Assembly: GCA_963665185.2 (NCBI GenBank)
Contig: CAXXPO010000024.1
Coordinates: 1 to 64,000, forward strand
DNA length: 64,000 nt
Origin: G963665185 sp963665185
GTDB lineage: Bacteria; Desulfobacterota; Desulfovibrionia; Desulfovibrionales; Desulfovibrionaceae
Direction of reading: 5' to 3'
A program made the translations under genes and the position numbers. Below the pieces are notes generated by a model, which was given only the letters and a program-made list of their open reading frames with translations, had not been told where the DNA came from and searched no databases. Shown one piece after another: positions 17,139 to 26,249 of the stretch (position 1 is its first letter; each line of letters opens with the position of its first letter).

Positions 17139-17912
17139 TCACTGTATGGTCGATTCCGGCTCCTGTATTTTGCGTATGACCGGGTTGGTCAGCAGGGCCA
17201 CGCCTTCCAGTTCCACGGTAATCTCGTCTCCCTCCTGTATTTTGCCGACTCCGGCCGGGGTGCCGGTAAGGATCACATCGCCGGGGTGCAGCGTCATGAT
17301 GGAGGAGGCGAATGACACCAGTTCAAATGGAGAAAACAGCATATCCCTGGTGTTGCATTCCTGCACGATGTTTCCATTGAGCATGGTGCGCAAGGTCAGA
17401 TTGTCCGGATTGGGCACTTCGGTTTCTATCCACGGTCCGATGGGGGCAAACGTGTCGAATCCCTTGGCGCGGGCAAACTGTATGTCGCGGATCTGCAGGT
17501 CGCGCGCGGTCACGTCATTGGCGCAGGCATAGCCGAAGATATGCTCCGCCGCATTGCCGGGATGCACGTTGCGGCAGGTCTTGCCCATGACCACGGCCAG
17601 TTCCCCCTCGTACTCGACCTGCTTGCTGGCATCGGGCAGGATAATGGGTTCGCCGTGGCCGATGACCGCGGACGGAGGCTTGAAGAAAATGCGCGGCTCT
17701 TCCGGAATGGAGTGTGCCAATTCCTCTCCGTGCGCCTTGTAGTTGACGGCCGCGCAAATGATTTTCGTGGGCATGACCACCGGCAGGATGACCACACTGG
17801 ACAGGGGAATTGGTTCGTTGAACCCGAGATTCTTATTGAGACACGACACGGTGTTGGATTCCAATGATGCGTAAAAAATATGCCCCTGGTACAGAACGCG
17901 CAGTATGCGCAT
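17139..17912 (-). CDS. Fumarylacetoacetate hydrolase (FAH) family protein
   Basis: 257 residues. FAH-fold signatures: CAAVNYKAHGEEL, FFKPPSAVIGHGEPI, VEYEGELAVVMGK (metal-binding Glu pair), ACANDVTARDLQ, GFDTFAPIGPWI and ILTGTPAGVGKIQEGD. Members hydrolyse or isomerise 2,4-dioxo acids or decarboxylate oxaloacetate, using a divalent metal; the substrate here is unknown. A longer frame begins at 17972, but AGGGG lies 7 bases before the ATG at 17912 (MRILRVLYQG), matching usual family starts. It follows RNase J on the same strand after a 100-base gap with a hairpin. Confidence 0.9.
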   Translation of the reverse strand: MRILRVLYQGHIFYASLESNTVSCLNKNLGFNEPIPLSSVVILPVVMPTKIICAAVNYKAHGEELAHSIPEEPRIFFKPPSAVIGHGEPIILPDASKQVEYEGELAVVMGKTCRNVHPGNAAEHIFGYACANDVTARDLQIRDIQFARAKGFDTFAPIGPWIETEVPNPDNLTLRTMLNGNIVQECNTRDMLFSPFELVSFASSIMTLHPGDVILTGTPAGVGKIQEGDEITVELEGVALLTNPVIRKIQEPESTIQ

Positions 17913-17952
17913 AGGTCCCCTCGTGCTGTTAGAAGTGGACTGAATGGGAACG

Positions 17953-17990
17953 GACAGTCGGGAACATATCATGTTTCCGGCTTTACTGTC
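17953..17990. repeat. Nested inverted repeat between rnj and the FAH gene
   Basis: GACAGT...ACTGTC encloses GGAACAT...ATGTTTCC. No T-run follows, so it is either a processing hairpin or a weak attenuator on the minus-strand transcript. Confidence 0.35.
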
Positions 17991-18013
17991 TAATCGTCAG
18001 GCTCCCGGTTACG

Positions 18014-19672
18014 TTATATGACGCGTACAACCGGCAGAACCACCGGATCCCTTTCCAGCACCTTACGGAAAAAACGGCGCAGGGAAGAGCGGATGCGTTC
18101 CTTGAGTTTTTCCGTCTGTCCGGGAGGGATGTTTTCGTAGATGTCGAGCACGATGCATTTGGCGTCTTCCAGCAGATGGGCGTATTCTTTTTCGAAAATG
18201 AATCCGCGCGAAAGGATTTCAGGTCCCAGTACGATTTCTCCTGAGGCATTGTCCAGGATAAGGGTCACCACCACCAGCCCGTCACCCGCCAGGAGTTGGC
18301 GCTCCTTGAGCACGGATTCGCCCACATCGCCCACTCCCTTGCCGTCCACGTAGGTCGAGTCGGTGGGAATGCGGTCTTCAAAGCGGATGCGGCCGTCCTC
18401 GAAAAACGTGACCGGGTGGCCGTCCTCCACCACCAGGGCGCGTTCCGTGGCCACGCCATGGGCCACGGCCAGCCGACTGTGCTTGACCAGGTGACGGTAT
18501 TCGCCGTGCACGGGAATGAAGAATTTGGGCTTGACCGTATCCAGCATCACCCCCAGTTCCTCGCTGTGCGCATGGCCCGAAGCGTGGATGCCGCGTACCC
18601 GCTCGTACAGGACTTCGGCCCCCAGCTTGTACAGCTTGTTGATGATGCGGGTTATGGCCCGCGTGTTGCCGGGAATGAAGCGCGAGCTCATGATGACCAT
18701 GTCGCCCTTGTGGACCTTGATGAAGCGGTGTTCCTCCTTGGCCAGGCGGGCCATGGCCGAAAGGGGTTCCCCCTGCGACCCGGTGAGCATGATCACGACT
18801 TCGCTGTCGGGCATGTTGCGCAGGGCTTCCAGGGGCACAAGCTGTCCGTCGTCCACGCGCAACTGATCCAGCCCGCGGGCCAGTTCTATATTGCGGAGCA
18901 TGCTCTTGCCGCTGACGGCAACCTTGCGGCCGTATTTGGCGGCAAGGTCGATGATTTCCTGCATGCGCTGGATATGGCTTGAAAAAAGGGTGAACAGGAG
19001 GCGCCCCGATGTCTGGGAGAAAATTTCATCAAGGGATTCGCTGATTTCCCGTTCGGTCAGGGCGTACCCGTCGCGTTCCACATTGGTGGAGTCGGACATG
19101 AGCAGCTGCACGCCGGGTTTGGAAAACTCCCTGAATCTGTCCATGTCCGTGGCGTGCCCGTTGAGCGGCATGCGGTCTATCTTGAAGTCGCCCGTATGCA
19201 CGATGCGTCCGGCCGGGGTTTCGATGCCCAGCCCGAAACCGTCGATGATGGAATGGCAGACCGGGATGAAATGCACGGTCATGTCGCCGAAGCGGACCTT
19301 GTCGCCGCCCTTGACCCGGCGCAGGGTCACATACGGTTCCAGCCCGTGTTCGCGGACCTTGTTTTCCACCAGAGCCTGGGTGAAGCGCGATCCATATACC
19401 GGACAGTCCACATGGTTGAGCAGCCAGGGCAGCGCGCCGATGTGGTCCTCGTGCCCGTGGGTCAGGACAATGCCCTTGAGCATACGTTTGTTGGTCAGAA
19501 TGAAATCAAAGCAGGGGATGACCACGTCCACACCAAGCAGGGATTCTTCCGGGAACATGAGCCCGCAGTCGATGAGGAACATGCTTTTGCCGCTGCGTAC
19601 GGCCATGCAGTTCATGCCGATCTCGCCCAGTCCGCCGAGCGGGTAAATGGTAACCGAGCCGGGATCAGCCAT
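18014..19672 (-). CDS. rnj: Ribonuclease J
   Basis: 552 residues, full length. Metallo-beta-lactamase/beta-CASP family: LGGLGEIGMNCM, the metal motif LTHGHEDHIGALPWLL, VHTGDFKID, MSDSTNVERDG, GSQGEPLSAMARLA and the later ASGHAHSEEL and FIPVHGEYRHL. RNase J combines endonuclease and 5'-3' exonuclease activity in mRNA decay and rRNA maturation, in the cytosol. Its start overlaps the end of the plsC gene by 8 bases, so the two are translationally coupled. Confidence 0.95.
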   Translation of the reverse strand: MADPGSVTIYPLGGLGEIGMNCMAVRSGKSMFLIDCGLMFPEESLLGVDVVIPCFDFILTNKRMLKGIVLTHGHEDHIGALPWLLNHVDCPVYGSRFTQALVENKVREHGLEPYVTLRRVKGGDKVRFGDMTVHFIPVCHSIIDGFGLGIETPAGRIVHTGDFKIDRMPLNGHATDMDRFREFSKPGVQLLMSDSTNVERDGYALTEREISESLDEIFSQTSGRLLFTLFSSHIQRMQEIIDLAAKYGRKVAVSGKSMLRNIELARGLDQLRVDDGQLVPLEALRNMPDSEVVIMLTGSQGEPLSAMARLAKEEHRFIKVHKGDMVIMSSRFIPGNTRAITRIINKLYKLGAEVLYERVRGIHASGHAHSEELGVMLDTVKPKFFIPVHGEYRHLVKHSRLAVAHGVATERALVVEDGHPVTFFEDGRIRFEDRIPTDSTYVDGKGVGDVGESVLKERQLLAGDGLVVVTLILDNASGEIVLGPEILSRGFIFEKEYAHLLEDAKCIVLDIYENIPPGQTEKLKERIRSSLRRFFRKVLERDPVVLPVVRVI

Positions 19673-20366
19673 GGGGAAGTTCCTGGTATGCCTTGTTCAT
19701 CATGGTGTAGAGGTCGTCCTTGAATTTTTCACGTTCTTTCATTGTGTACAACGCGGCTGCGTCAATGGGGGGCAGGGTGCGTACCTCCAGGCTGCGGCTG
19801 CGGACCCAGCCGCGGCCCTTGCCCAATATTTCCCCGGTGCTGCGCATGAGCACCGGAACCACAGGAACTCCGGTTTTGAGCGCCAGGATCATCGCGCCGG
19901 ACTTGAATTCCTGCAGTCGGTCGTATTCCGTGGCCCGCGTGCCTTCGGGAAAGACGATGACCGACGTGCCGGATTGGATTTTCTTCACCGCTTCGTCAAT
20001 GCTGCGCATGGCTTTGCGGCTGTTGGACCGGTCTATGGCGATGTGTCCCACCCGGCGGCTTGCCGGACCGAAAAAGGGAAGCTTGAAGACGGATTCCTTG
20101 GAAATGAATCGGACTCCGTAGTCGTTCAAAAAATAACTCAGAAAAGGAATGTCCAGATTGCTCTGGTGGTTGCCGATGAAAACATAGGTCTGCCTGGGGT
20201 CCAGTCCCTGGATGTCGACATGGAATCGGACTCCGGCGGCAAACAGGATGGATCGTCCCCATAGTCTCATGATGGGAGTGCCCCATGCCGGATTGATGAT
20301 GGCAATGGTGGAAAAGAGTATCGTGGAGGGGAGAGCGATCAGGTAAAAAATGATATTTCGCAGCAT
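19665..20366 (-). CDS. plsC: 1-acyl-sn-glycerol-3-phosphate acyltransferase
   Basis: 233 residues. An N-terminal membrane segment (IIFYLIALPSTILFS) is followed by the acyltransferase motifs FIGNHQSNLDIPFLSYF (NHxxxxD), FISKESVFKLPFFGP, VIVFPEGTRA and VPVVPVLM. It makes phosphatidic acid from lysophosphatidic acid at the inner membrane. Overlaps the start of rnj by 8 bases. Its upstream region is shared with the divergent small gene at 20500. Confidence 0.92.
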   Translation of the reverse strand: MLRNIIFYLIALPSTILFSTIAIINPAWGTPIMRLWGRSILFAAGVRFHVDIQGLDPRQTYVFIGNHQSNLDIPFLSYFLNDYGVRFISKESVFKLPFFGPASRRVGHIAIDRSNSRKAMRSIDEAVKKIQSGTSVIVFPEGTRATEYDRLQEFKSGAMILALKTGVPVVPVLMRSTGEILGKGRGWVRSRSLEVRTLPPIDAAALYTMKEREKFKDDLYTMMNKAYQELPHG

Positions 20367-20499
20367 GAAACCTTCCTGGAGTGTTGTGTGGCAAGAAAGC
20401 TACCTGAAATCCAATTCCTGAACAAGGGTGATGTCTCCTCCTTTTTGTCTGCTTGGCCCGGTCATTGCTAAGTTTTGTGGACAACACCCGGAGAGTGTC

Positions 20500-20838
20500 A
20501 TGGAATCGACATTGCAATCCGTGCTGGCAGCGTTGCCAGTCGAACTTCTGGCCAGGAAAAATCGTTTGCAGCGGTTGGATTTTTCCGATGTATCCCTTTC
20601 CAGCCGGGCCTTGGCGGTCATCCGTTTTAATGCACAGGCATTTTTCAGCAAGCATGCGCCCGAGGCCGTGGCCGAGTATCCAAGCCTTGCCAAATCCTTG
20701 GCTCTTTTGCTGGACCGTCTGTATCTTGACCAGGAAACAGGGGAACTCATCCTGTGCGCCGATCTTCCCGGATATAGTATGTGTCTGCCAATCCCCCGAA
20801 AACACTGGACGCTCCAACGCCCAGGCCTGTTGCAATAG
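20500..20838 (+). CDS. Conserved small protein, function unknown
   Basis: 112 residues starting MESTLQSVLAALPVELLARK. The ATG at 20500 has GGAGAG upstream, which decides the start over the longer frame. Mostly helical and Leu-rich with no recognised catalytic motif; the C-terminal part contains ETGELILCADLPGYSMCLP. Divergent from plsC. Probably lineage-specific. Confidence 0.7.
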   Translation: MESTLQSVLAALPVELLARKNRLQRLDFSDVSLSSRALAVIRFNAQAFFSKHAPEAVAEYPSLAKSLALLLDRLYLDQETGELILCADLPGYSMCLPIPRKHWTLQRPGLLQ

Positions 20839-20979
20839 CGGTCCGGAAAAGTTTTTCAAGGTGCATTCCGCCTGGCGTTTACGGATGCCCGGCGTTGACG
20901 TGTTCATTTTCATGTCTTGTTTCGGATTTTTTTGTCCCTTTGCACCATACAGATGATGTGTCATTCTTTTTTTGCAGTT

Positions 20980-21068
20980 ACAGGCTGTTGAGAAATGTAG
21001 GATTGCCGAGTTGCTTCAAAAAAATCACCTTTTTTTGTCTCGATCTCGGACACTACTGAACAGCCTGT
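20980..21068. repeat. Inverted-repeat element with CAGGCTGTTGA-type ends, copy 1
   Basis: ACAGGCTGTT (20980-20989) and AACAGCCTGT (21059-21068) are exact inverted ends of an 89 bp AT-rich unit with an inner GTTGCTTCAAAAAAATCA segment. A larger unit at 42842-42967 has the same ends and a similar core. It lies directly upstream of the racemase ribosome site and may influence its expression. Confidence 0.7.
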
Positions 21069-21104
21069 GGTTTTTTTCAACAGATTGTTAAGGAGATAGA
21101 GGGC

Positions 21105-21794
21105 ATGAAGACCATCGGGCTTCTTGGGGGCATGAGCTGGGAATCCACAGCCACCTACTACCGTTTGCTGAACCAGGGGGCGAATGCCCGCCTGGGCGGC
21201 CTGCATTCCGCGAAAATCGTCTTGCACAGCGTGGAATTCCAGGAACTCGAATCGGCAATGTGCCGGGGCGACTGGGACCTGATTGAAACGCGGCTTTGCC
21301 AGGGCGCGCAGTCCGTGGCGGCCGGCGGGGCCGATTTCTTGTGTATCTGCACCAACACCATGCACAAGCTGGCAGATGCAGTGCAGCGGGCGGCGGGGAT
21401 TCCTTTGCTGCATATTGCCGATGCCACGGCTCTGGCTGCGGAAAAATTTGGTTTTGAACGACTTGGTTTGTTGGGAACCGCATTCACCATGGAACACGAG
21501 TTCTACAAGGGGCGGCTGTCATCCCTGGGATACAGCGTGCTTACTCCGGATGCGACCGGGCGCGCCGACGTGCATGAGATCATCTTTCAGGAGTTGTGCA
21601 AGGGGGAAGTGCGCGAATCCTCTCGCGCCAGATATCTGGAGATAGTGGAACAGTTTGGCCGGGATGGCGCCCAGGCCGTTGTGCTGGGCTGCACGGAAAT
21701 AGGCATGCTGCTGCCACCGGATTCCGCATGCCTGCCTCTTTTGGACACCACGGTGCTGCACGTGCAGGCGGCATTGGACATGGCGTTGGAATAA
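21105..21794 (+). CDS. Aspartate/glutamate racemase family protein
   Basis: 229 residues, cytosolic. MKTIGLLGGMSWESTATYYR at the N-terminus is the signature of the YgeA-like branch. The two catalytic Cys are visible in LCICTNTMHK and VLGCTEIGML. It interconverts L- and D-forms of an amino acid without PLP; substrate unknown. AAGGAG sits upstream of the ATG. The inverted-repeat element at 20980 lies in its leader. Confidence 0.9.
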   Translation: MKTIGLLGGMSWESTATYYRLLNQGANARLGGLHSAKIVLHSVEFQELESAMCRGDWDLIETRLCQGAQSVAAGGADFLCICTNTMHKLADAVQRAAGIPLLHIADATALAAEKFGFERLGLLGTAFTMEHEFYKGRLSSLGYSVLTPDATGRADVHEIIFQELCKGEVRESSRARYLEIVEQFGRDGAQAVVLGCTEIGMLLPPDSACLPLLDTTVLHVQAALDMALE

Positions 21795-21993
21795 CGAGAT
21801 TTTTCTATATTGTCGTGTCCTCTCAATTTACAGACAAAAGAAATACCTGCGAATGCGACATTTGAAATGGTGGGCACAGCCCGCCATACTCTGCAAAAAA
21901 ACAGGGTGAGGGAACTGAAAACCGTGTTTTTCTGAAGCGCGATCCCCTGCAAGACATGCATACGTATTTTGCGGACATAGCATTCGAGTGAAT

Positions 21994-22026
21994 AAAAAAA
22001 CGCGCCGGGCCATGGCCCGGCGCGTT
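21994..22026 (-). terminator. Terminator of the cydAB operon
   Basis: AACGCGCCGGGCC and GGCCCGGCGCGTT are perfectly complementary around AT, and on the minus strand the stem leads into a run of seven T. Confidence 0.9.
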
Positions 22027-22047
22027 GTGTTTTGGTTTCAGCGGATC

Positions 22048-23073
22048 CTAGTAGGCTTCCTCGTAATCCAGATCATTCTGGGTCATCTTTTTGGCGAACA
22101 AGCGGTACACCCAGAACTGGTAGCCCAGGACAATGGGAACGAAGACGCAGACCACGGTCAGCATGATCTTCAGGGTCATGGGCGAGGATGCGGCATTATG
22201 GATGGTCAGGCTCCAGGCCGGGTTGAGGCTGGAGGGGATGAGCGCAGGGAACAGGCCGATGACGCCGAAGAAGGTTACGCCAATGATGGTCGCGGCGCTG
22301 GAAACCCAGGCGGACCACCAGCGGTTCTTGCCCATGCATACGCGCATCTGTACCAGGCCGCCCACGGGCAGGATCAGAATGGCCAGAAGGGCCGGGTTCT
22401 GCAGGTAGTTGGAAAAGAGCTTGGTGGACATGGCTGTCATGACCAGGAAGGCGACGACTGCAAAGATAAGCACTGGCCAGAGTTTGATGGCCGTGTTGCC
22501 TGCGCGTTGGCTCAGTTCTCCGGGGGTGCGGATGGCCAGCCACAGGGCGCCGTGCACGAGGAACAGCAGCAGGAAGAGCACGCCGCCTGCCAGTCCGTAG
22601 GGGTTGAGCAGGTGCAGGATGCCGCCGTGGATCACGCCGTCCTGGTCCAGGGGAACGCCCTGGAAGAAGTTGGCAAAGGCCACTCCCAGCAGGACGGGGG
22701 GAACAGCGCTGCCGACAAAATGGCAGCAATCCCATATTCTGCGCCAGCTCGGGCCGTCGATCTTGCTACGGAACTCAAAGGATACGCCGCGGATGATAAG
22801 CGCGAAGAGCAACAGCATCAAGGCTGTGTACAGGCCGCTGAACATGGAGGCGTACACCGGGGGAAAGGCGGCGAAGGTGACGCCGCCGGCCGTGATAAGC
22901 CAGACCTCGTTGCCGTCCCAAAACGGTCCGCTGGCATTGAGGATATAGCGTTTGTCCATTTCGTTTTTCGCCAGGAAGGGAAGCAGGGCTCCCGCGCCCA
23001 GGTCAAAACCGTCGAGCATGAAGTACATGGCCCAGAGCAGGCCCCAGAGGAAGAACCAGATGGATTCGAGCAT
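22048..23073 (-). CDS. cydB: Cytochrome bd quinol oxidase subunit II
   Basis: 341 residues, about eight membrane segments. N-terminus MLESIWFFLWGLLWAMYFMLDGFDLGAGAL and FWDGNEVWLITAGGVTFAAFPPVYA are classic CydB. Partner of CydA in the oxidase that reduces O2 to water with menaquinol. A GGAGGAC ribosome site precedes the ATG, 12 bases after the cydA stop. In an anaerobe this serves O2 removal at very low oxygen and some energy conservation. Confidence 0.96.
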   Translation of the reverse strand: MLESIWFFLWGLLWAMYFMLDGFDLGAGALLPFLAKNEMDKRYILNASGPFWDGNEVWLITAGGVTFAAFPPVYASMFSGLYTALMLLLFALIIRGVSFEFRSKIDGPSWRRIWDCCHFVGSAVPPVLLGVAFANFFQGVPLDQDGVIHGGILHLLNPYGLAGGVLFLLLFLVHGALWLAIRTPGELSQRAGNTAIKLWPVLIFAVVAFLVMTAMSTKLFSNYLQNPALLAILILPVGGLVQMRVCMGKNRWWSAWVSSAATIIGVTFFGVIGLFPALIPSSLNPAWSLTIHNAASSPMTLKIMLTVVCVFVPIVLGYQFWVYRLFAKKMTQNDLDYEEAY

Positions 23074-23085
23074 ATCACGTCCTCC

Positions 23086-24396
23086 TTATGCGCTGTGGGT
23101 TTCAGGGCCTTTGGCCGCGTAACGGGCAATCAGTGTGAATCCGGCCACCCCGAGCAGGGTGTACAGAACACACATGAGCACCATGGAAAAGGCCACCTGG
23201 GAAGCGTCCACAGGCGATACAGCATCTGACGTGCGCATCAAACCGTATACGATCCATGGTTGGCGGCCGACCTCGGCTACTATCCAGCCCGCCAGAATGG
23301 CAATATAGGGCAGCGGAATGGAGAACAGCATCATCCGAAGATACCAGGGCTTTTCCGTGAGTTTGTCGCGGAACATCCAGCCCAGAACCATCAGGCCGAT
23401 GAACAGCGTTCCCAATCCCACCATGATGCGGAAGGAATAGAAGGTGAGAGCCACGGGAGGCCGGTCTTCCTTGGGGAAATCCTTGAGTCCTTTGACCGTG
23501 GCGCCGGGGTCGTTAAAGGCCAGAATGGACAGCAGGCTGGGAACGGGCAGCGCTTCCACCAGGTTCCCTTCATTTTTTTCGTCCGGGATCTGCAGCAGGT
23601 ACATGGGGGCGTTCTTTTGGGTTTCCCAGTGCGATTCCATGGCCGCCAGCTTGGCGGGTTGCATCTGGGCGACTTCGTTGCCGTGAAAGTGTCCCTGCAT
23701 GACCACGAACAACGAACTGGCAATGCCGACCCACAAGGCGATGCGGAAGGAGCGGGTGAAGAACTCCACATTCTGCTTTCTGAGCAGGTGATAGGCGGAC
23801 ACGCCCATGACGAAAAAAGCGCTCAGCACGAACGCGCCGGACACTGTATGCAGAAATTGCTGCCAGCCGAAGGGATTGGTCACGACGGCCAGAAAATCGT
23901 CAAGCTCGGCGCGGCCGTTTCGCAACACGTATCCTACGGGATTCTGCATCCAGCCGTTGGCCAGGAGAATCCAGATGGCGGAGAGGTTGGAGCCGAAGAA
24001 GACCAGCCACATGACCACCATGTGGGCCGTCTTGGACAGTTTTTTCCAGCCGAAGACCCAGACCGCGACGAATGTGGACTCGAGAAAAAAGGCCGCTGTG
24101 GCTTCAATGGCCAGCAGCGAACCGAAGATATCGCCCACGTAGGTGGAATACTTGGACCAGTTGGTCCCGAACTGGAATTCCAGGGTGATGCCCGTGACGA
24201 CGCCCACCGCAAAGTTGAGTAGAAAAAGTTTGCCCCAGAATTTTGTCATTCTGAGGTACATTTCGTCGCCTGTTTTCACGTACTTGGTTTCCATAATGGC
24301 CACCAGGAGCGACAGGCCCAATGTCAGCGGCACGAAAAGAAAGTGAAAGAACGTGGCCGCGGCGAATTGGAGCCTGGAAAGCAGCAGTGCATCCAT
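23086..24396 (-). CDS. cydA: Cytochrome bd quinol oxidase subunit I
   Basis: 436 residues. Heme-ligand His near residue 19 in RLQFAAATFFHFLFVPLT, the FVVMQGHFHGNEVAQ segment, a short Q-loop and the quinol-site GRQPWIVYGLMRTSDAVS. The short Q-loop type is typical of Desulfovibrio and Gram-positive enzymes. The start MDALLLSRLQF has GGAGG 5 bases upstream and is preferred over the frame start at 24408. First gene of cydAB; the 180 bases upstream hold its promoter and the terminator of roo. Confidence 0.96.
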   Translation of the reverse strand: MDALLLSRLQFAAATFFHFLFVPLTLGLSLLVAIMETKYVKTGDEMYLRMTKFWGKLFLLNFAVGVVTGITLEFQFGTNWSKYSTYVGDIFGSLLAIEATAAFFLESTFVAVWVFGWKKLSKTAHMVVMWLVFFGSNLSAIWILLANGWMQNPVGYVLRNGRAELDDFLAVVTNPFGWQQFLHTVSGAFVLSAFFVMGVSAYHLLRKQNVEFFTRSFRIALWVGIASSLFVVMQGHFHGNEVAQMQPAKLAAMESHWETQKNAPMYLLQIPDEKNEGNLVEALPVPSLLSILAFNDPGATVKGLKDFPKEDRPPVALTFYSFRIMVGLGTLFIGLMVLGWMFRDKLTEKPWYLRMMLFSIPLPYIAILAGWIVAEVGRQPWIVYGLMRTSDAVSPVDASQVAFSMVLMCVLYTLLGVAGFTLIARYAAKGPETHSA

Positions 24397-24590
24397 GCGA
24401 ACCTCCAAAAGTGCAAGGGTTTACCTACGATATGTACAGGAGCCTGATAAAAATGGCTACCTAATTTTCCTTTGTTCAGAATACTCCTTGAAAAACATAA
24501 GATGCTTTCCTGTCTAAGATTAAGTATTAATATCCGAATCAGCTGAAAAAGCAAGGAGTATTTGGAAGGGAGAAGGGAGTGCAGGGTGAC

Positions 24591-24635
24591 AAAAAAGGCC
24601 GTGCCCTTGAGAAAACCTCAAGGGACGGCCCTTAT
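24591..24635 (-). terminator. Terminator of roo
   Basis: On the minus strand GGGCCGTCCCTTGAGG pairs with TCAAGGGCACGGCC (one C-C mismatch) around TTTTC, then TTTTTTG follows. Confidence 0.85.
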
Positions 24636-24655
24636 GTTTTGTATCGGAAACCGGT

Positions 24656-25870
24656 TTATTCGAATGCGGCGATTTTTACCTTGAGCGCCTTTGCAATGGC
24701 CTGGCCATAGGCATGGCACTCTTCGAAGTTCTCATGGGTGGGACGGTTCTTGACCTTGATCGGGTTTTCCATGACCTCGTCGCAGAACAGGCCCAGCCAG
24801 TCGGACAGAATGTTCACGCATTCCCCGGACCAGCCGAAAGAGCCGAAGGCCGCGCCGATTTTGTTCAGCGGACGCAGGCCCTTCATGTAGGTCAGGGTGG
24901 ACCCCATGTAAGGCATGATGCCGTTGTTGTGGGTGGGCGAACCCGCCACCACCGCGCCGCAGTCCATCAGCTCGGTCATGATTTCGGAGTGGTGGTAGGC
25001 CTTCACGTGCATGATGCGCGATTCGATGCCTTCGGCCTTGAGGCCTGTGGCAATGGCCGAAGCCATGGTCTCCGTGGAGTGCCACATGGTATCGTAAAAG
25101 ATCAGGGCCTTGGGCTTGGGGGCGCCGATGGAGTACTCGCGGTATTTGTCCAGTGCGAATTTGACGCCTTTTCCGCGCCAGATCAACCCGTGGTCGGGCA
25201 CGAGCATGTCAATGTCCAGCCCGAGCTTTTCCAGGGCGTCCAAGGTCTTGAGAACCACCGGGGAGTAAGGCTGGACAATGTTGGCAAAGTATTCCTTGAG
25301 CAGCTTCTCCAGCTGGCTGCTGTCCACTTCGTCGGCAAAGCGCTGGCTGGTGGCCCAGTTCTGTCCGAATGCGTCCGAGCAGATCAGCATTTTTTCTTCT
25401 GGAATGTAGGTGACCATGTTGTCGGGCCAGTGCAGCATGCGGGTTTCCACGAATTGCAGGCTGCGCGAGCCGATGGAGGCCGATGTCCCGGACTTGCAGA
25501 TTTCCAAGGGCCAGTCCTTGGCGTGATAGATGGTCTCCAGGGAGCGCTGGCCCATGGGGGAGACGAATATCTTTTCCGGCTTGATGCGTTCAACGGCTTC
25601 AACCAGGCACCCGGCATGGTCCGGTTCCAGATGGTTGGCCACAATGTAGTCGATGTTCTGCAGATCTCCCACCACCTGGGAGAGATTGCAGAAAAACTCG
25701 CCCTTGTGGTCTTCCTTGACCGTGTCGATCAAGGTGGTTTTTTCATCCTGGATCAGAAACGCATTATATGTGGTTCCGGAGCGGGCCAGGGAATATCCGT
25801 GGAAATCCTTGCCGTTCCAGTCGATGGCGCCCACCCAGTGAACACCTTTTTTCAATTCGACGGGTTGCAT
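24656..25870 (-). CDS. roo: Rubredoxin:oxygen oxidoreductase (flavodiiron protein, FprA type)
   Basis: 404 residues. N-terminal metallo-beta-lactamase diiron domain with ligands His80, Glu82, Asp84, His85 (NHLEPDHAG), His147 (MLHWPDN), Asp166 (CSDAFGQ) and His227 (VPDHGLIW). The C-terminal flavodoxin domain (about residue 255 on) has FYDTMWHSTETMA and GSPTHNNGIMPYMGS for FMN. It reduces O2 to water, or NO, with electrons from rubredoxin, in the cytosol. The rubredoxin gene lies upstream on the same strand, separated by about 380 bases that contain two hairpins, so roo may have its own promoter. Followed by a strong terminator. Confidence 0.96.
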   Translation of the reverse strand: MQPVELKKGVHWVGAIDWNGKDFHGYSLARSGTTYNAFLIQDEKTTLIDTVKEDHKGEFFCNLSQVVGDLQNIDYIVANHLEPDHAGCLVEAVERIKPEKIFVSPMGQRSLETIYHAKDWPLEICKSGTSASIGSRSLQFVETRMLHWPDNMVTYIPEEKMLICSDAFGQNWATSQRFADEVDSSQLEKLLKEYFANIVQPYSPVVLKTLDALEKLGLDIDMLVPDHGLIWRGKGVKFALDKYREYSIGAPKPKALIFYDTMWHSTETMASAIATGLKAEGIESRIMHVKAYHHSEIMTELMDCGAVVAGSPTHNNGIMPYMGSTLTYMKGLRPLNKIGAAFGSFGWSGECVNILSDWLGLFCDEVMENPIKVKNRPTHENFEECHAYGQAIAKALKVKIAAFE

Positions 25871-26194
25871 GGTGTACCTCGTTGGTTTGTTGTGTCGGAG
25901 TTATCTTTCCGTAATAAAATTTAGCCGCATGGGGAAGGGTGCAGGCTGGTCAAAAAAAACCGTGTTCGACAAATGCAGCCGGTTTTTTTTGAGCAAACCG
26001 CATCGGTGCCGCTTTCACGCCGCCCACCTGATAAACAATGCAGGCGGAACTCTGCATGACAGGCCCTGGCAGCATTCTTCTGCCCCCCCAGGCTTTCCGA
26101 ATGTAATATTTCCGTTGAAAAGGTCTTCCGTAAAAGGACAATAACGATTTTTCGAGAAACCGATGTCGGATTTTTTCGGAAAAAGAGCTGGGGC
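25871..26194. other. Intergenic region between rub and roo
   Basis: No supported gene. It holds an A/T-rich hairpin (25952-25990) close to the roo start and, at its far end, the rub hairpin. Open frames here lack ribosome sites. A roo promoter is probably here but no convincing -35/-10 pair was found. Confidence 0.45.
25952..25990 (-). terminator. Terminator-like hairpin in the roo leader
   Basis: AAAAAAAACCG (25952-25962) pairs with CGGTTTTTTTT (25980-25990) with a 17-base loop. On the minus strand the stem ends in eight T, about 80 bases before the roo start. It could stop read-through from rub or act as an attenuator. Confidence 0.5.
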
Positions 26195-26239
26195 AATCCC
26201 TACGCCGGAGAGGGCTTGGCTCTCGCCGGCGTAGGGATT
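26195..26239 (-). terminator. GC-rich hairpin after rubredoxin
   Basis: AATCCCTACGCCGG and CCGGCGTAGGGATT pair perfectly, with a further 4 bp above one bulge. It begins 10 bases after the rub stop. There is no direct T-run, so it could be a terminator or an mRNA-stabilising hairpin. Confidence 0.65.
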
Positions 26240-26249
26240 TGTCCGGGGA

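Noticed and set aside
25921..26196. Minus-strand frames of 60-90 codons between rub and roo
   Set aside because: They overlap two hairpins and lack ribosome sites and family similarity.
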